Assembly (NCBI GenBank): GCA_035548055.1
Contig: DASZTL010000091.1
Coordinates: forward strand, 23,641-87,640
Reading direction: 5' to 3'
Length of the DNA: 64,000 nucleotides
From: DASZTV01 sp035548055
GTDB lineage: Bacteria; Actinomycetota; Actinomycetes; JAFAQI01
The position numbers and the translations under genes are program-made. The notes beneath the pieces were generated by a model. It was not told the origin of the DNA. It did no database searches and saw only the letters and a program-made list of their open reading frames with translations. This document shows, in pieces, positions 47,847 through 56,679 of this stretch; positions within the stretch are counted from its first letter, which is position 1; each line of letters opens with the position of its first letter.

Positions 47847-48874
47847 GGCCACACAAGCCGCCGCGTCACCTTGCCGACCTCGACATGCCGGAGCGCCGGG
47901 CGGCTGTGGCGGAGATGGGAGAGCCGGCGTTCCGCGCCGAGCAGCTGTCGCGCAACTACTTCGTCCATCATCGGGACCTCGCCGCGATGACCGACATCCC
48001 GGCACGGGACCGCGAGCGGCTCGCCGCCGAGTTCTTGCCGTCGCTGCTCGAGGACGTTCGCACGCTCGAGTGCGACGGGGGCAGCACCCGAAAGACGTTG
48101 TGGCGGCTGGGCGACGGATCGCTCGTGGAAAGCGTGCTGATGCGGTACCCGGACCGCGTGACGATGTGCGTGTCGTCCCAGGCCGGTTGTGGCATGGGGT
48201 GCCCGTTCTGCGCGACCGGCCAAGCAGGGCTCACCCGCAACCTGTCGACGGCCGAGATCGTGGAGCAGGTTGTCGTCGGTGGAAGAGGCGAGGTCGACAA
48301 CATCGTCTTCATGGGAATGGGTGAGCCGCTTGCGAACTACCCGGCGCTGATCGCGGCGCTTCGGCGCTTGATCGATCCCGCGCCTGGCGGACTGGGGATC
48401 GGGCAACGCCACATCACGGTGTCGACGGTCGGCCTGGTTCCCGGCATCGACAAGCTCGCGGCCGAAGGCCTTCAGGTCAACCTCGCGGTGTCCCTGCACG
48501 CACCCGATGACGAGCTGCGCGACACGTTGGTGCCCATCAACCTGCGCTGGAAGGTCGCGGACGTGCTGGACGCAGCGTGGCGCTACGCCGACGTCACGCG
48601 GCGCCGGATCTCCTTCGAGTACGCGATGATCAAGGACGTCAACGACCAGCCGGAGCGGGCCCACCTTCTTGGTTCACTCCTCCGAGGCAAGCTCGCGCAC
48701 GTGAACTTCATCCCGCTCAATCCGACACCGGGATCGATCTGGACGGCGACCTCGCCGGAGCGAGAACGCGACATGGTGCGGATTCTGCGCTCGTACGGCG
48801 TGCCGACGACGGTCCGCGACACCCGAGGCCGGGAGATCGCCGCCGCATGCGGCCAGCTCGCCGCGGAGAAGTAG
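47843..48874 (+). CDS. rlmN: 23S rRNA/tRNA adenine C2-methyltransferase RlmN
   Basis: Radical-SAM methyltransferase for A2503 of 23S rRNA and A37 of some tRNAs. 343 residues. The cluster motif CGMGCPFCATG (CxxxCxxC), NIVFMGMGEPLANY, ITVSTVGLVPGIDKLA and the methyl-carrying Cys near the C-terminus (AAACGQL) are all present. GTG 47843 overlaps the cdsA stop. Confidence 0.96.
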   Translation: MRPHKPPRHLADLDMPERRAAVAEMGEPAFRAEQLSRNYFVHHRDLAAMTDIPARDRERLAAEFLPSLLEDVRTLECDGGSTRKTLWRLGDGSLVESVLMRYPDRVTMCVSSQAGCGMGCPFCATGQAGLTRNLSTAEIVEQVVVGGRGEVDNIVFMGMGEPLANYPALIAALRRLIDPAPGGLGIGQRHITVSTVGLVPGIDKLAAEGLQVNLAVSLHAPDDELRDTLVPINLRWKVADVLDAAWRYADVTRRRISFEYAMIKDVNDQPERAHLLGSLLRGKLAHVNFIPLNPTPGSIWTATSPERERDMVRILRSYGVPTTVRDTRGREIAAACGQLAAEK

Positions 48875-48877
48875 CCG

Positions 48878-48907
48878 CCACGGTCACCTGAGCCGCGACT
48901 ACCGTGG
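48878..48907 (+). terminator. Hairpin after rlmN
   Basis: CCACGGT (48878-48884) / ACCGTGG (48901-48907) with a 16-base loop, 3 bases after the rlmN stop. The TACCGT in its 3' arm (48900-48905) could double as a -10 for the next gene. Confidence 0.35.
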
Positions 48908-48952
48908 ACGACAGCCTCGGGGGCTCACCCAGACTCGATGGAGGACCAGAAG

Positions 48953-49651
48953 ATGAAGCGTTCCGCGTTCGCGGTCGCGGCGACCGCAGCTGCGCTGCTG
49001 GCCTCGCCGTCTGCCGCCGTCGCGGCGCCGGCAACGCACAGTTCGATCTTCGCCGGCTACGTGGTGTCGAAGCCGAGCGCGCACATCAAGAACGTGACCG
49101 CGACCTTCGAAGTGCCGAGCATCACGTGCGAGCACGAGCTCGGCGGCGTCGGGCCGTCCGTTCTCCTGTATTCGAAGGTGAACCCGCGCACCGGCTCGCA
49201 TCGGACGTCAGGCGGTGGCATCGGCGTGGCTTGTCAGAACGGGGCCGCGTTCTACCAGTCGGTGTTCATCGTCAACGACAAGACGGTCGAGGGGGGCTTG
49301 GTCACGTTCACGCCCGGCGATGTCGTCGTGGTGTCGGTCCGAGTGACCCGGGCCGCCAGCACGGTCACGATCGAGGACACGACCACGGGCGTCTCGAGGT
49401 CGCACACCGGTCACGGCAAGGTCGCGAGCCAGTCCTTCATCGGGGACAACGCGGTCAACGTCGACGGGGTGAGGGGCGAGCTCAATCCCTTCACGAAGAC
49501 CCGCGTCACCCGGGTTCGCATCGACGGCACTCCGTTGGGCGAGAACCATCCCGACCGCTTCGTGTGGGTGCGCGGCGGCTCGACATTGGTCGCCACCAGC
49601 CGACTGACCGCGGGCGAGAACTTCACCCTCACCTTTCGTAACGGCGGCTGA
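48953..49651 (+). CDS. Secreted beta-sandwich protein, possibly peptidase G1 (eqolisin)-like
   Basis: 232 residues starting with a signal peptide (MKRSAFAVAATAAALLASPS, cleavage after AVAA). The ATG at 48953 is preferred over 48938 because GGAGG (48940-48944) lies 8 bases before it. The order FAGYVV, VTATFEVPSITC, CQNGAAFYQSVF, VTFTPGDVVVVSVRV and VTIEDTTTGVS follows the eqolisin family of glutamic peptidases, but where that family has a YxxWYE catalytic Glu this protein reads YQSVFI. It is therefore probably an inactive relative; the family call is tentative. Confidence 0.65.
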   Translation: MKRSAFAVAATAAALLASPSAAVAAPATHSSIFAGYVVSKPSAHIKNVTATFEVPSITCEHELGGVGPSVLLYSKVNPRTGSHRTSGGGIGVACQNGAAFYQSVFIVNDKTVEGGLVTFTPGDVVVVSVRVTRAASTVTIEDTTTGVSRSHTGHGKVASQSFIGDNAVNVDGVRGELNPFTKTRVTRVRIDGTPLGENHPDRFVWVRGGSTLVATSRLTAGENFTLTFRNGG

Positions 49652-49657
49652 TACCGC

Positions 49658-50845
49658 ATGAGCCGCACCGTCGTGATCCTCGGTTCGACCGGGTCGGTCG
49701 GGACCCAGGCGATCGATGTGGTGCGCGCGAACCCGGACTCGTTCCGCGTGGTGGGGCTGGCCGCCGGCGGCGATCGTCCGAAGCTGCTGGCGGAGCAGGC
49801 GATCGAGCTGGACGTCGAGGTGGTTGCGGTCGCGAAGCCGTCAGCGCTCGAGGACGTCCAGCTCGCCCTGTACGCCGAGGCGCAAGGACGCGGCTACGAC
49901 CGCGGCGCCTACCAGCTGCCGAAGCTGGTGGCCGGCCCGCAGGCCGCCACCGACATCGCCGGCTGGCCGTGCGACGTCGTGCTCAACGGAATGACGGGCT
50001 CGGTCGGTCTCGCACCGACTCTTGCTGCACTGGAGTCGGGTGCCACCCTCGCCCTCGCCAACAAGGAGTCACTGATCGCGGGCGGGCCGCTCGTGGCGAA
50101 CCGGGCGAAGCCGGGACAGATCGTGCCGGTCGACTCCGAGCATTCTGCCCTCGCCCAGTGCCTGCGCGCCGGCACGGCGAGCGACGTCCGCAAGCTCGTT
50201 CTGACCGCAAGCGGCGGTCCGTTCAGAGGCCGCACGCGGGCGCAGCTGACTCAGGTGACGAGAGAACAGGCCCTCGCCCACCCGACCTGGGACATGGGTC
50301 CGGTCATCACGCTGAACTCCGCGACGCTGGTCAACAAGGGCCTCGAGCTGATCGAGGCGCATTGGCTGTTCGACGTGGCCTACGACGCGATCGACGTCGT
50401 CGTACATCCGCAGTCGATCGTCCATTCCATGGTGGAGTACGTCGACGGCACGACGGTCGCGGTCGCGAGCCCGCCCGACATGCACCTGCCGATCTCACTC
50501 GGCCTGGCCTGGCCGGACCGTGTCATGGACGCCGGGCCCGCCCTCGACTGGACGCAGGCGGCGAGCTGGACCTTCGAGCCCCTGGACACCGCGACGTTTC
50601 CCGCCGTGGATCTCGCCCGGGAGGCGGGTCGGGCGGGGGGCACCGCACCGGCCGTCTTCAACGCGGCCAACGAAGAGGCAGTCGCGGCATTTGTGGCAGG
50701 CCGGATCGGGTTCCTGCAGATCGTTGACACCATCGCCGCGATCCTCGCCGAGCACAGCCCGGCTTCAGGTTCGGCCCTTACCCTGGACGACGTGGCGGAG
50801 GCCGAGTCCTGGGCGCGTGCCCGTGCGCGGGAGATGACGGCATGA
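49658..50845 (+). CDS. dxr: 1-deoxy-D-xylulose 5-phosphate reductoisomerase
   Basis: Second step of the MEP isoprenoid pathway. 395 residues: VILGSTGSVGTQAIDVVR (NADPH), LALANKESLIAGG, PVDSEHSALAQCL, LTASGGPFRG, HPTWDMGPVITLNSATLVNKGLELIEA. Overlaps rip1 as ATGA. ispG of the same pathway is two genes on. Confidence 0.97.
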   Translation: MSRTVVILGSTGSVGTQAIDVVRANPDSFRVVGLAAGGDRPKLLAEQAIELDVEVVAVAKPSALEDVQLALYAEAQGRGYDRGAYQLPKLVAGPQAATDIAGWPCDVVLNGMTGSVGLAPTLAALESGATLALANKESLIAGGPLVANRAKPGQIVPVDSEHSALAQCLRAGTASDVRKLVLTASGGPFRGRTRAQLTQVTREQALAHPTWDMGPVITLNSATLVNKGLELIEAHWLFDVAYDAIDVVVHPQSIVHSMVEYVDGTTVAVASPPDMHLPISLGLAWPDRVMDAGPALDWTQAASWTFEPLDTATFPAVDLAREAGRAGGTAPAVFNAANEEAVAAFVAGRIGFLQIVDTIAAILAEHSPASGSALTLDDVAEAESWARARAREMTA

Positions 50846-52029
50846 GCTATGCCATCGGCGTGATCGTCTTCTCGGTCGGCATCCTGCTCTCGATCATGTT
50901 GCACGAGTACGGCCACTTCTCGACGGCCAGGCACTACGGCATGAAGGCGTCGCGGTTCTTCGTCGGCTTCGGCCCCACACTCTGGTCGACTCGGCGCGGC
51001 GAGACCGAGTACGGCGTGAAGGCGCTGCCGTTCGGCGGTTTCGTGAAGATCGACGGGATGACCGCGCTCGAGGCGGTTGACCCGGCGGACGAGGCGCGTG
51101 CCTTCTACAAGCAACCGGCCGGGCGGCGGCTCGTCGTCCTGTGCGCCGGGTCCTTCACCCATTTCGTGATGGCGATCGTGCTGGTGTTCGGAATCCTTGC
51201 CGTGACGGGCAAGGACCAGCTGGACGCCAGTCCGACGACCACGATCGACCAGGTCGAGAAGTGCGTCCCGCTGAAGGTCACCGAGACCGCCTGCTCGACG
51301 ACGGACCCGAAAGCGCCGGCATTCGGGAAGCTGCATGCCGGCGACAAGGTCGTGGCAGTCAACAAGACCCCGATCACCACCTACGGCGAGCTGTCCCGCG
51401 CGCTCGAGGCGCAGCCCGGCCAGCTCCTGGTGCTGACCGTTCTGCGCGACGACCACCCGCTCAACGTGCCGCTGGTGACCGCGGCCGTGAAGCGCGGCGA
51501 CAAGCTGGTCGGCAAGATCGGGATCGCGCCGCGTATCGAGGGCAACCCGGTCAGTGTCACCGGTGCGTTCGGCCGGACCTTCACCACACTCGGCTCGCTC
51601 ATCGCGTCGTCCGGCAAGGCGCTCGGCGACCTGCCGCATCAGGTAGAAGACATCTTCTCCGGCAAGCCGCGCGACAACCAGGGTGCTGCCAGCATCGTGG
51701 ATGTCGCCCGGGTGAGTGGTCAGATCACCTCGTCGGGTCTTGGGACCGGCGACGTGGTTGCGGCCCTGTTGATGATCCTTGCCGAGGTGAACCTGGCCGT
51801 TGGTCTGCTCAACATGCTGCCGCTGCTCCCGTTCGACGGCGGGCACGTCGCGATCATCGGCTTCGAGGAGTCCAGAAGTCGGCTCTATCGACTGTTCGGC
51901 CGCCGGGATCCCGGCCGCGTGGACATCATGAAGATCCTGCCGGTGACCTACGCTGTGTTTGCGGTGATCGTCGGCCTTTCACTGGTTCTGCTCTATGCCG
52001 GCATCACGAACCCGATCAGCATCCAGTAG
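50842..52029 (+). CDS. rip1: Site-2 intramembrane metalloprotease (Rip1/RseP family)
   Basis: 395 residues. The zinc motif HEYGH is at residues 21-25 in the first membrane helix; the third ligand is in NMLPLLPFDGGH. A PDZ domain lies around residues 150-230 (AGDKVVAVNKTPITTYGELSRAL). Such enzymes cut anti-sigma factors within the membrane. The dxr-rip1-ispG order is conserved in mycobacteria (Rv2870c-Rv2868c). Confidence 0.95.
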   Translation: MSYAIGVIVFSVGILLSIMLHEYGHFSTARHYGMKASRFFVGFGPTLWSTRRGETEYGVKALPFGGFVKIDGMTALEAVDPADEARAFYKQPAGRRLVVLCAGSFTHFVMAIVLVFGILAVTGKDQLDASPTTTIDQVEKCVPLKVTETACSTTDPKAPAFGKLHAGDKVVAVNKTPITTYGELSRALEAQPGQLLVLTVLRDDHPLNVPLVTAAVKRGDKLVGKIGIAPRIEGNPVSVTGAFGRTFTTLGSLIASSGKALGDLPHQVEDIFSGKPRDNQGAASIVDVARVSGQITSSGLGTGDVVAALLMILAEVNLAVGLLNMLPLLPFDGGHVAIIGFEESRSRLYRLFGRRDPGRVDIMKILPVTYAVFAVIVGLSLVLLYAGITNPISIQ

Positions 52030-52037
52030 AAGGAGCC

Positions 52038-53156
52038 ATGGCTCTCGCCCCGCGCCGAGTTAGTCGGCAGATCCACGTGGGCAACGTGGCGGTCGGCGGC
52101 GACGCGCCGGTCAGCGTGCAGTCGATGACGACGACGAAGACGGTGGAGGTCGACGCCACCCTGCAGCAGATCGCGGAGCTCACGGCCGCGGGATGCCAGA
52201 TCGTTCGGGTCGCGGTACCGAGCCAGGATGATGCCGACGCGCTGCCGGAGATCGCGAAGCATTCGCAGATTCCGGTGATCGCGGACATCCACTTCCAGCC
52301 GCGGTACATCTTCGCGGCCATTGACGCCGGTTGTGCCGCCGTGCGGGTGAACCCTGGCAACATCAAGGAGTTCGACGGCCGCGTGAAGGAGGTTGCCGAC
52401 GCGGCGAAGTCGGCGGGTGTACCGATCCGGATCGGGGTCAACGCCGGCTCGCTCGACAAGCGCTTTCTCGAGAAGCACGGCGGTCCGACACCGGAGGCGC
52501 TGGTCGAGAGCGCCCTGTGGGAGTGCTCGCTGTTCGAGGACCACGACTTCGGCGACATCAAGATCTCGGTGAAGCATCACGACCCGGTGGTCATGGTCTC
52601 GGCGTACCGGCTGCTCGCTGAGCGCTGCGACTACCCGCTGCACCTCGGCGTCACCGAGGCCGGGCCGATCTTCCAGGGCACGATCAAGTCGGCGGTGGCG
52701 TTCGGGGCGCTGCTCGCCGAAGGCATCGGCGACACGATCCGTGTCTCGCTCTCGGCGCCGCCGGTCGAAGAGGTCAAAGTCGGCATCGCGATCCTCGAGT
52801 CACTCGGTTTGCGGCGCCGCCGGCTGGAGATCGTGTCATGCCCCTCGTGTGGCCGCGCGCAGGTCGACGTCTACACGTTGGCCGAGAAGGTGCAGGCCGG
52901 TCTCGAAGGAATGACGGTCCCGCTTCGCGTCGCCGTGATGGGTTGCGTCGTCAACGGGCCCGGGGAGGCGCGTGAAGCCGACCTCGGCGTCGCATCCGGA
53001 AACGGCAAGGGTCAGATCTTCGTCAAGGGCGAGGTGATCAAGACGGTGCCAGAGGCGCAGATCGTCGAGACGCTGGTCGAAGAGGCCCTGCGCCTCGCCG
53101 CGGAGATGGAAGCGGACGGAGTCGGCTCGGGCGAGCCCAGCGTCTCCGTCGGATAG
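52038..53156 (+). CDS. ispG: 4-hydroxy-3-methylbut-2-enyl diphosphate synthase
   Basis: 4Fe-4S enzyme of the MEP pathway. 372 residues. VQSMTTTKTVEVDATLQQI, ADIHFQPRYIFAAIDAGCAAVRVNPGN, and the cluster cysteines in IVSCPSCGRAQVDVY and VMGCVVNGPGE are present. AAGGAGCC precedes ATG 52038. The upstream open frame is a shadow of rip1. Confidence 0.97.
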   Translation: MALAPRRVSRQIHVGNVAVGGDAPVSVQSMTTTKTVEVDATLQQIAELTAAGCQIVRVAVPSQDDADALPEIAKHSQIPVIADIHFQPRYIFAAIDAGCAAVRVNPGNIKEFDGRVKEVADAAKSAGVPIRIGVNAGSLDKRFLEKHGGPTPEALVESALWECSLFEDHDFGDIKISVKHHDPVVMVSAYRLLAERCDYPLHLGVTEAGPIFQGTIKSAVAFGALLAEGIGDTIRVSLSAPPVEEVKVGIAILESLGLRRRRLEIVSCPSCGRAQVDVYTLAEKVQAGLEGMTVPLRVAVMGCVVNGPGEAREADLGVASGNGKGQIFVKGEVIKTVPEAQIVETLVEEALRLAAEMEADGVGSGEPSVSVG

Positions 53157-53173
53157 CTGGTGGCGAGCCACTG

Positions 53174-54001
53174 ATGTTGCGTGTCCTCGACGACAGGGAC
53201 ATGCCCGCAGTCCTCGATCTGCTCAACGCGGACCCGATCGGGAACGTGTTCGTTGCTTCTCGCGTCAACGCTGCCGGGCTCGCGCCCGAGCGCCTCGGCG
53301 CACAGGTGTGGGGCTACGGCACGGGAAGCCAGCCAGCCGCGCTCTGTTACGCCGGTGCGAACCTGATCCCGATAGGTGCCGACGAGCACGCGCTCTGCGC
53401 CTTCGCCGAGCACGCCGCGCGACAGGGACGCCGATGCTCGTCGATCGTCGGGCCTGCCGAGATGGTCGCAGTCATGTGGGCGGCCCTCGAACCGCACTGG
53501 GGCCCGGCGCGGGACATCAGGATGCGACAACCGCTGATGATGACGACCGCGTACTCGAACGTCGCGCCGGACACCGCGGTACGCCGGGTCCAGCTCGACG
53601 AGCTCGAGATGCTGCTGCCCGCGAGCATCGCGATGTTCACAGAGGAGGTCGGCGTCTCCCCGGTCGCCGGCGACGGTGGCGCCCTCTACCGGGCTCGGGT
53701 CCGGGAGCTGGTCAGCAGTGGACGTGCCTTCGCCCGGTTCGAGGGCGACCAGGTGGTGTTCAAGGCCGAGATCGGCGCGGCGACGAAGTTCGCGTGTCAG
53801 GTTCAGGGCGTGTGGGTGGACCCTCGCCGACGGGGATGCGGACTCTCGATTCCGGGCATGGCCGCAGTCGTCGCGTCGTGCCTTCGCGACGTCGCGCCCG
53901 CCGTCTCGCTCTACGTCAACGACTTCAATGCTCCTGCCAGACGGGCATATGAGCGTGTCGGCTTTGCCGAGATCGGGCTTTTTGCGTCGATCTTGTTTTG
54001 A
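53174..54001 (+). CDS. GNAT acetyltransferase with N-terminal DUF4081 domain (Rv2867c-like)
   Basis: 275 residues. An N-terminal DUF4081 half (RVLDDRDMPAVLDLLNADPIGNVFVASRV) precedes a GNAT core (VQGVWVDPRRRGCGLSIPGMAAVVA; LYVNDFNAPARRAYERVGFAEIG). It follows ispG by 17 bases, as in mycobacteria (Rv2868c-Rv2867c). Substrate unknown. Confidence 0.88.
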   Translation: MLRVLDDRDMPAVLDLLNADPIGNVFVASRVNAAGLAPERLGAQVWGYGTGSQPAALCYAGANLIPIGADEHALCAFAEHAARQGRRCSSIVGPAEMVAVMWAALEPHWGPARDIRMRQPLMMTTAYSNVAPDTAVRRVQLDELEMLLPASIAMFTEEVGVSPVAGDGGALYRARVRELVSSGRAFARFEGDQVVFKAEIGAATKFACQVQGVWVDPRRRGCGLSIPGMAAVVASCLRDVAPAVSLYVNDFNAPARRAYERVGFAEIGLFASILF

Positions 54002-54050
54002 CGGTCCAGATTCGCTTGGATGCGAGGTATCGCCCGTAAGGAGAGCTCGC

Positions 54051-55628
54051 ATGCGGAAAGTCGGCCTCGGAGCAGTTGGCGTCGCGATGGTCATCGGCGC
54101 AGCGGCGTGTGGTTCCAGCAGCAGTGGCGGCGCGGCGAGTCCGGGCGGCGGATCGACGAACCCGAAGGCGACCGTCGTGCTCGGGACGACCGACACGATC
54201 GTGTCCGCGGACCCGGCGGGCTCCTACGACCTGCCGTCCTGGACGTTGCAGTACAACGTCTACCAGACCCTCCTTCAGGTGCCGCCCGGCACCAGCGACA
54301 TCGCTGCGTCGGCGGCGAACTGCGACTTCAAGGGCAAGACGACCTACGTCTGCAACCTGGTTCCGGGACAGGCGTTCTCGAACGGCGATCCGGTGACCGC
54401 CGACGACGTGGTCTTCTCCTTCAACCGGGTGATCGCGATCAACAGTCCGAACGGCCCGGCGAGCCTGTTCGCGCCGATGAAGAGCGTGACGGCCTCCGGC
54501 AACACCGTGACGTTCACGCTCAAGGCGCCGGACGCGACGTGGCCTGACGTCCTCACCACGGCTGCCGCGTCCATCGTCGACCAGAAGGTCTTCCCAGCGA
54601 AGAAGCTGCTCGCCGATGACAAGGTGGTCGGATCCGGTCCGTACCAGCTGTCGAGCTACACACCCAACCAGCTTGCGGAGTTCACCCCCAACCCGCACTA
54701 CGGGGGCAGCGCGAAGCTGAACAACTCGAAGTTCGTCGTGAAGTACGAGCAGGACGCCTCGACGCTCGTGTCGGACGCGCAGTCCGGCCAGGTCGACATC
54801 GCCTACCGCACCCTCTCGCCCACGCAGCTTTCGGCGCTCGAGAGCTCCAACGGCCTCAGTTTGGCAAAGGGCGCGGGAATCGAGATCCGCTATCTCGTGT
54901 TCAACCAGAAGCGGCAGCCCGGCGACACCGCTGCGCAGAAGCTGGCGATCCGAAAGGCGGCAGCTCAGGTCATCGACCGCGCGTCGATCGCCTCCTCGGC
55001 TTATCGAGACACGGTCACGCCGCTGTACTCGATCATCCCGCAGGGCCTGAACGGTGCGACCGAGGCGCTCAAGACCGAGTACGGCGCCGCTCCCGATGTG
55101 ACGAAGGCGAAGGCGGCGCTCGAAGCGGCAGGTGTCACGACGCCCGTCCCGCTGACCCTCTGGTACAACGTCAACCACTACAACGACGCGGACCTCGCGA
55201 CCGAGCTGATGCGTCAGCTCAACGCGAGCGGGCTGTTCAAGGTCAAGCTGCAGACCGCCGAGTGGGCCACCTACGACAAGGCCGCCCTGACCGACACCTA
55301 CGGAGCGTTCTTGTTCGGCTGGTTCCCCGACTACCCGGACGCCGACGACTACACCGGTCCGTTCTTCCCGTGCAAGACAGCGTTCCTCAACGACCACTAC
55401 TGCAACCCGAAAGTGGACCAGCTGATCAGCGCCGAGCAGGCGTCGACCAGCGAGAGTGAGCGCAACCAGATCTTCGCGCAGATGCAGACGCTGCTTGCCC
55501 AGGACGTGCCGCTGATCCCGATCTGGCAGGGCGGGCAGGTGGCCGCTGTGCGCGACGGGGTCACCGGCGTCGAGGACACCCTCGATCCGGCGTACGACTT
55601 CCGGTTCTGGTTGGTCGGCAAGAGCTAG
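54051..55628 (+). CDS. ABC transporter substrate-binding lipoprotein (peptide/nickel family, SBP_5)
   Basis: 525 residues. The signal ends in the lipobox VIGAAAC, with a Ser/Gly linker. The mature part follows the DppA/OppA pattern: FSNGDPVTADDVVFSFNRV, GSGPYQLSSYTPNQLAEFTPNPHYGG, AIRKAAAQVIDRASIA. A TAAGGAGAG ribosome binding site precedes the ATG. First gene of a four-gene transport operon; the ligand (dipeptide, oligopeptide or other) cannot be read from sequence. The local region has no convincing -35/-10 pair, although TTGACG occurs at 53998-54003. Confidence 0.92.
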   Translation: MRKVGLGAVGVAMVIGAAACGSSSSGGAASPGGGSTNPKATVVLGTTDTIVSADPAGSYDLPSWTLQYNVYQTLLQVPPGTSDIAASAANCDFKGKTTYVCNLVPGQAFSNGDPVTADDVVFSFNRVIAINSPNGPASLFAPMKSVTASGNTVTFTLKAPDATWPDVLTTAAASIVDQKVFPAKKLLADDKVVGSGPYQLSSYTPNQLAEFTPNPHYGGSAKLNNSKFVVKYEQDASTLVSDAQSGQVDIAYRTLSPTQLSALESSNGLSLAKGAGIEIRYLVFNQKRQPGDTAAQKLAIRKAAAQVIDRASIASSAYRDTVTPLYSIIPQGLNGATEALKTEYGAAPDVTKAKAALEAAGVTTPVPLTLWYNVNHYNDADLATELMRQLNASGLFKVKLQTAEWATYDKAALTDTYGAFLFGWFPDYPDADDYTGPFFPCKTAFLNDHYCNPKVDQLISAEQASTSESERNQIFAQMQTLLAQDVPLIPIWQGGQVAAVRDGVTGVEDTLDPAYDFRFWLVGKS

Positions 55629-55647
55629 CGGAGAGCTGCCGCAGGCA

Positions 55648-56679
55648 GTGGCCTCCAGCACCACTGGGTCGCTGCGTCGCTATCTTGTGACGCGGTTGCT
55701 CCTCGTAATACCGATGGTGTTCATCCTGCTCACCATCGTGTTCATCCTGATGCGGGTCGCCCCCGGCGACCCCATTCAGGCATCGGTCGGCGCACATCTG
55801 TCGCCCGCGCAGCTGGCGGTGCGTGAACACCAGGCGGGCTTCGACAAACCGCTTCTGGTGCAGTACTTCAACTACCTCGGACAGGTCTTCACCGGGAACT
55901 TCGGAACGGCGATCACCGACCACCAGCCGGTGACCCAGGTCATCACCCGCAACGGTGGCGCGACGCTCGAGCTGACACTGGCGGCGATGCTCGTCGCTGT
56001 GCTGGTGGGCATCCCGCTGGGCCTGCTCGCGGGACGAATGCGCGACACCTGGATAGACGTCTCGTCCCGGCTGTTCGGCATCGTCATCTACGCGGCACCG
56101 GTGTTCTTCCTCGGACTGCTCGCCCAGGAGCTCTTCGGGCGCAAGCTCGGCTGGCTGCCGACGTCGAGCCAGGCATCGGTGCTGACCCAGCTCGACATCA
56201 AGCCGCACACCCACCTGCTGATCCTCGACGCGGTGATCGACGGAAAGTGGGGCGCGCTTCCTGATCTCCTCAAGCACTTGGTGCTGCCGGCGGCCGTTCT
56301 CGGCCTGACGATCTCCGGCGTGGTGATCCGCCTGGTGCGAGTCAACGTGATCCAGACGCTGCGCGGCGACTACATCGAGGCCGCGCGGGCGCGCGGCATA
56401 GGTGAACGCGGCGTCGTCGTACGCCACGCGTTGCGAAACGCACTCGTCCCGATCGTCACGATCACGGGTCTGCAGGCGGCGCTGCTGATGTCCGGCGCGG
56501 TGCTCACCGAGCAGACCTTCAACTGGCCCGGCATCGGGAACCGGCTGGTGTTCTACCTGGAGGCGCGTGACTACACGGCGGTGCAGGGCATCGTCACCGC
56601 GTTCACGCTGGCAGTGGTCGTCATCAGCCTGCTGATCGACGTGATCAACGCCTGGATCGACCCGCGGGTGCGGTACTGA
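55648..56679 (+). CDS. ABC transporter permease (DppB type)
   Basis: 343 residues, six hydrophobic segments. The N-terminal RRYLVTRLLLVIPMVFILLTIVFILMRVAPGDP is the DppB start and EAARARGIGERGVVVRHALRNALVP is the EAA loop docking the ATPase. An extended extracytoplasmic loop lies at residues 165-205. It begins 19 bases after the binding-protein gene and overlaps the next gene by one base (TGATG). Confidence 0.93.
   Translation: MASSTTGSLRRYLVTRLLLVIPMVFILLTIVFILMRVAPGDPIQASVGAHLSPAQLAVREHQAGFDKPLLVQYFNYLGQVFTGNFGTAITDHQPVTQVITRNGGATLELTLAAMLVAVLVGIPLGLLAGRMRDTWIDVSSRLFGIVIYAAPVFFLGLLAQELFGRKLGWLPTSSQASVLTQLDIKPHTHLLILDAVIDGKWGALPDLLKHLVLPAAVLGLTISGVVIRLVRVNVIQTLRGDYIEAARARGIGERGVVVRHALRNALVPIVTITGLQAALLMSGAVLTEQTFNWPGIGNRLVFYLEARDYTAVQGIVTAFTLAVVVISLLIDVINAWIDPRVRY

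Noticed and set aside
54001..54033. Sigma-70-type promoter for the ABC operon starting at TTGACG 53998
   Set aside because: No acceptable -10 lies 16 to 18 bases downstream; TATCGC at 54028 is 24 bases away.
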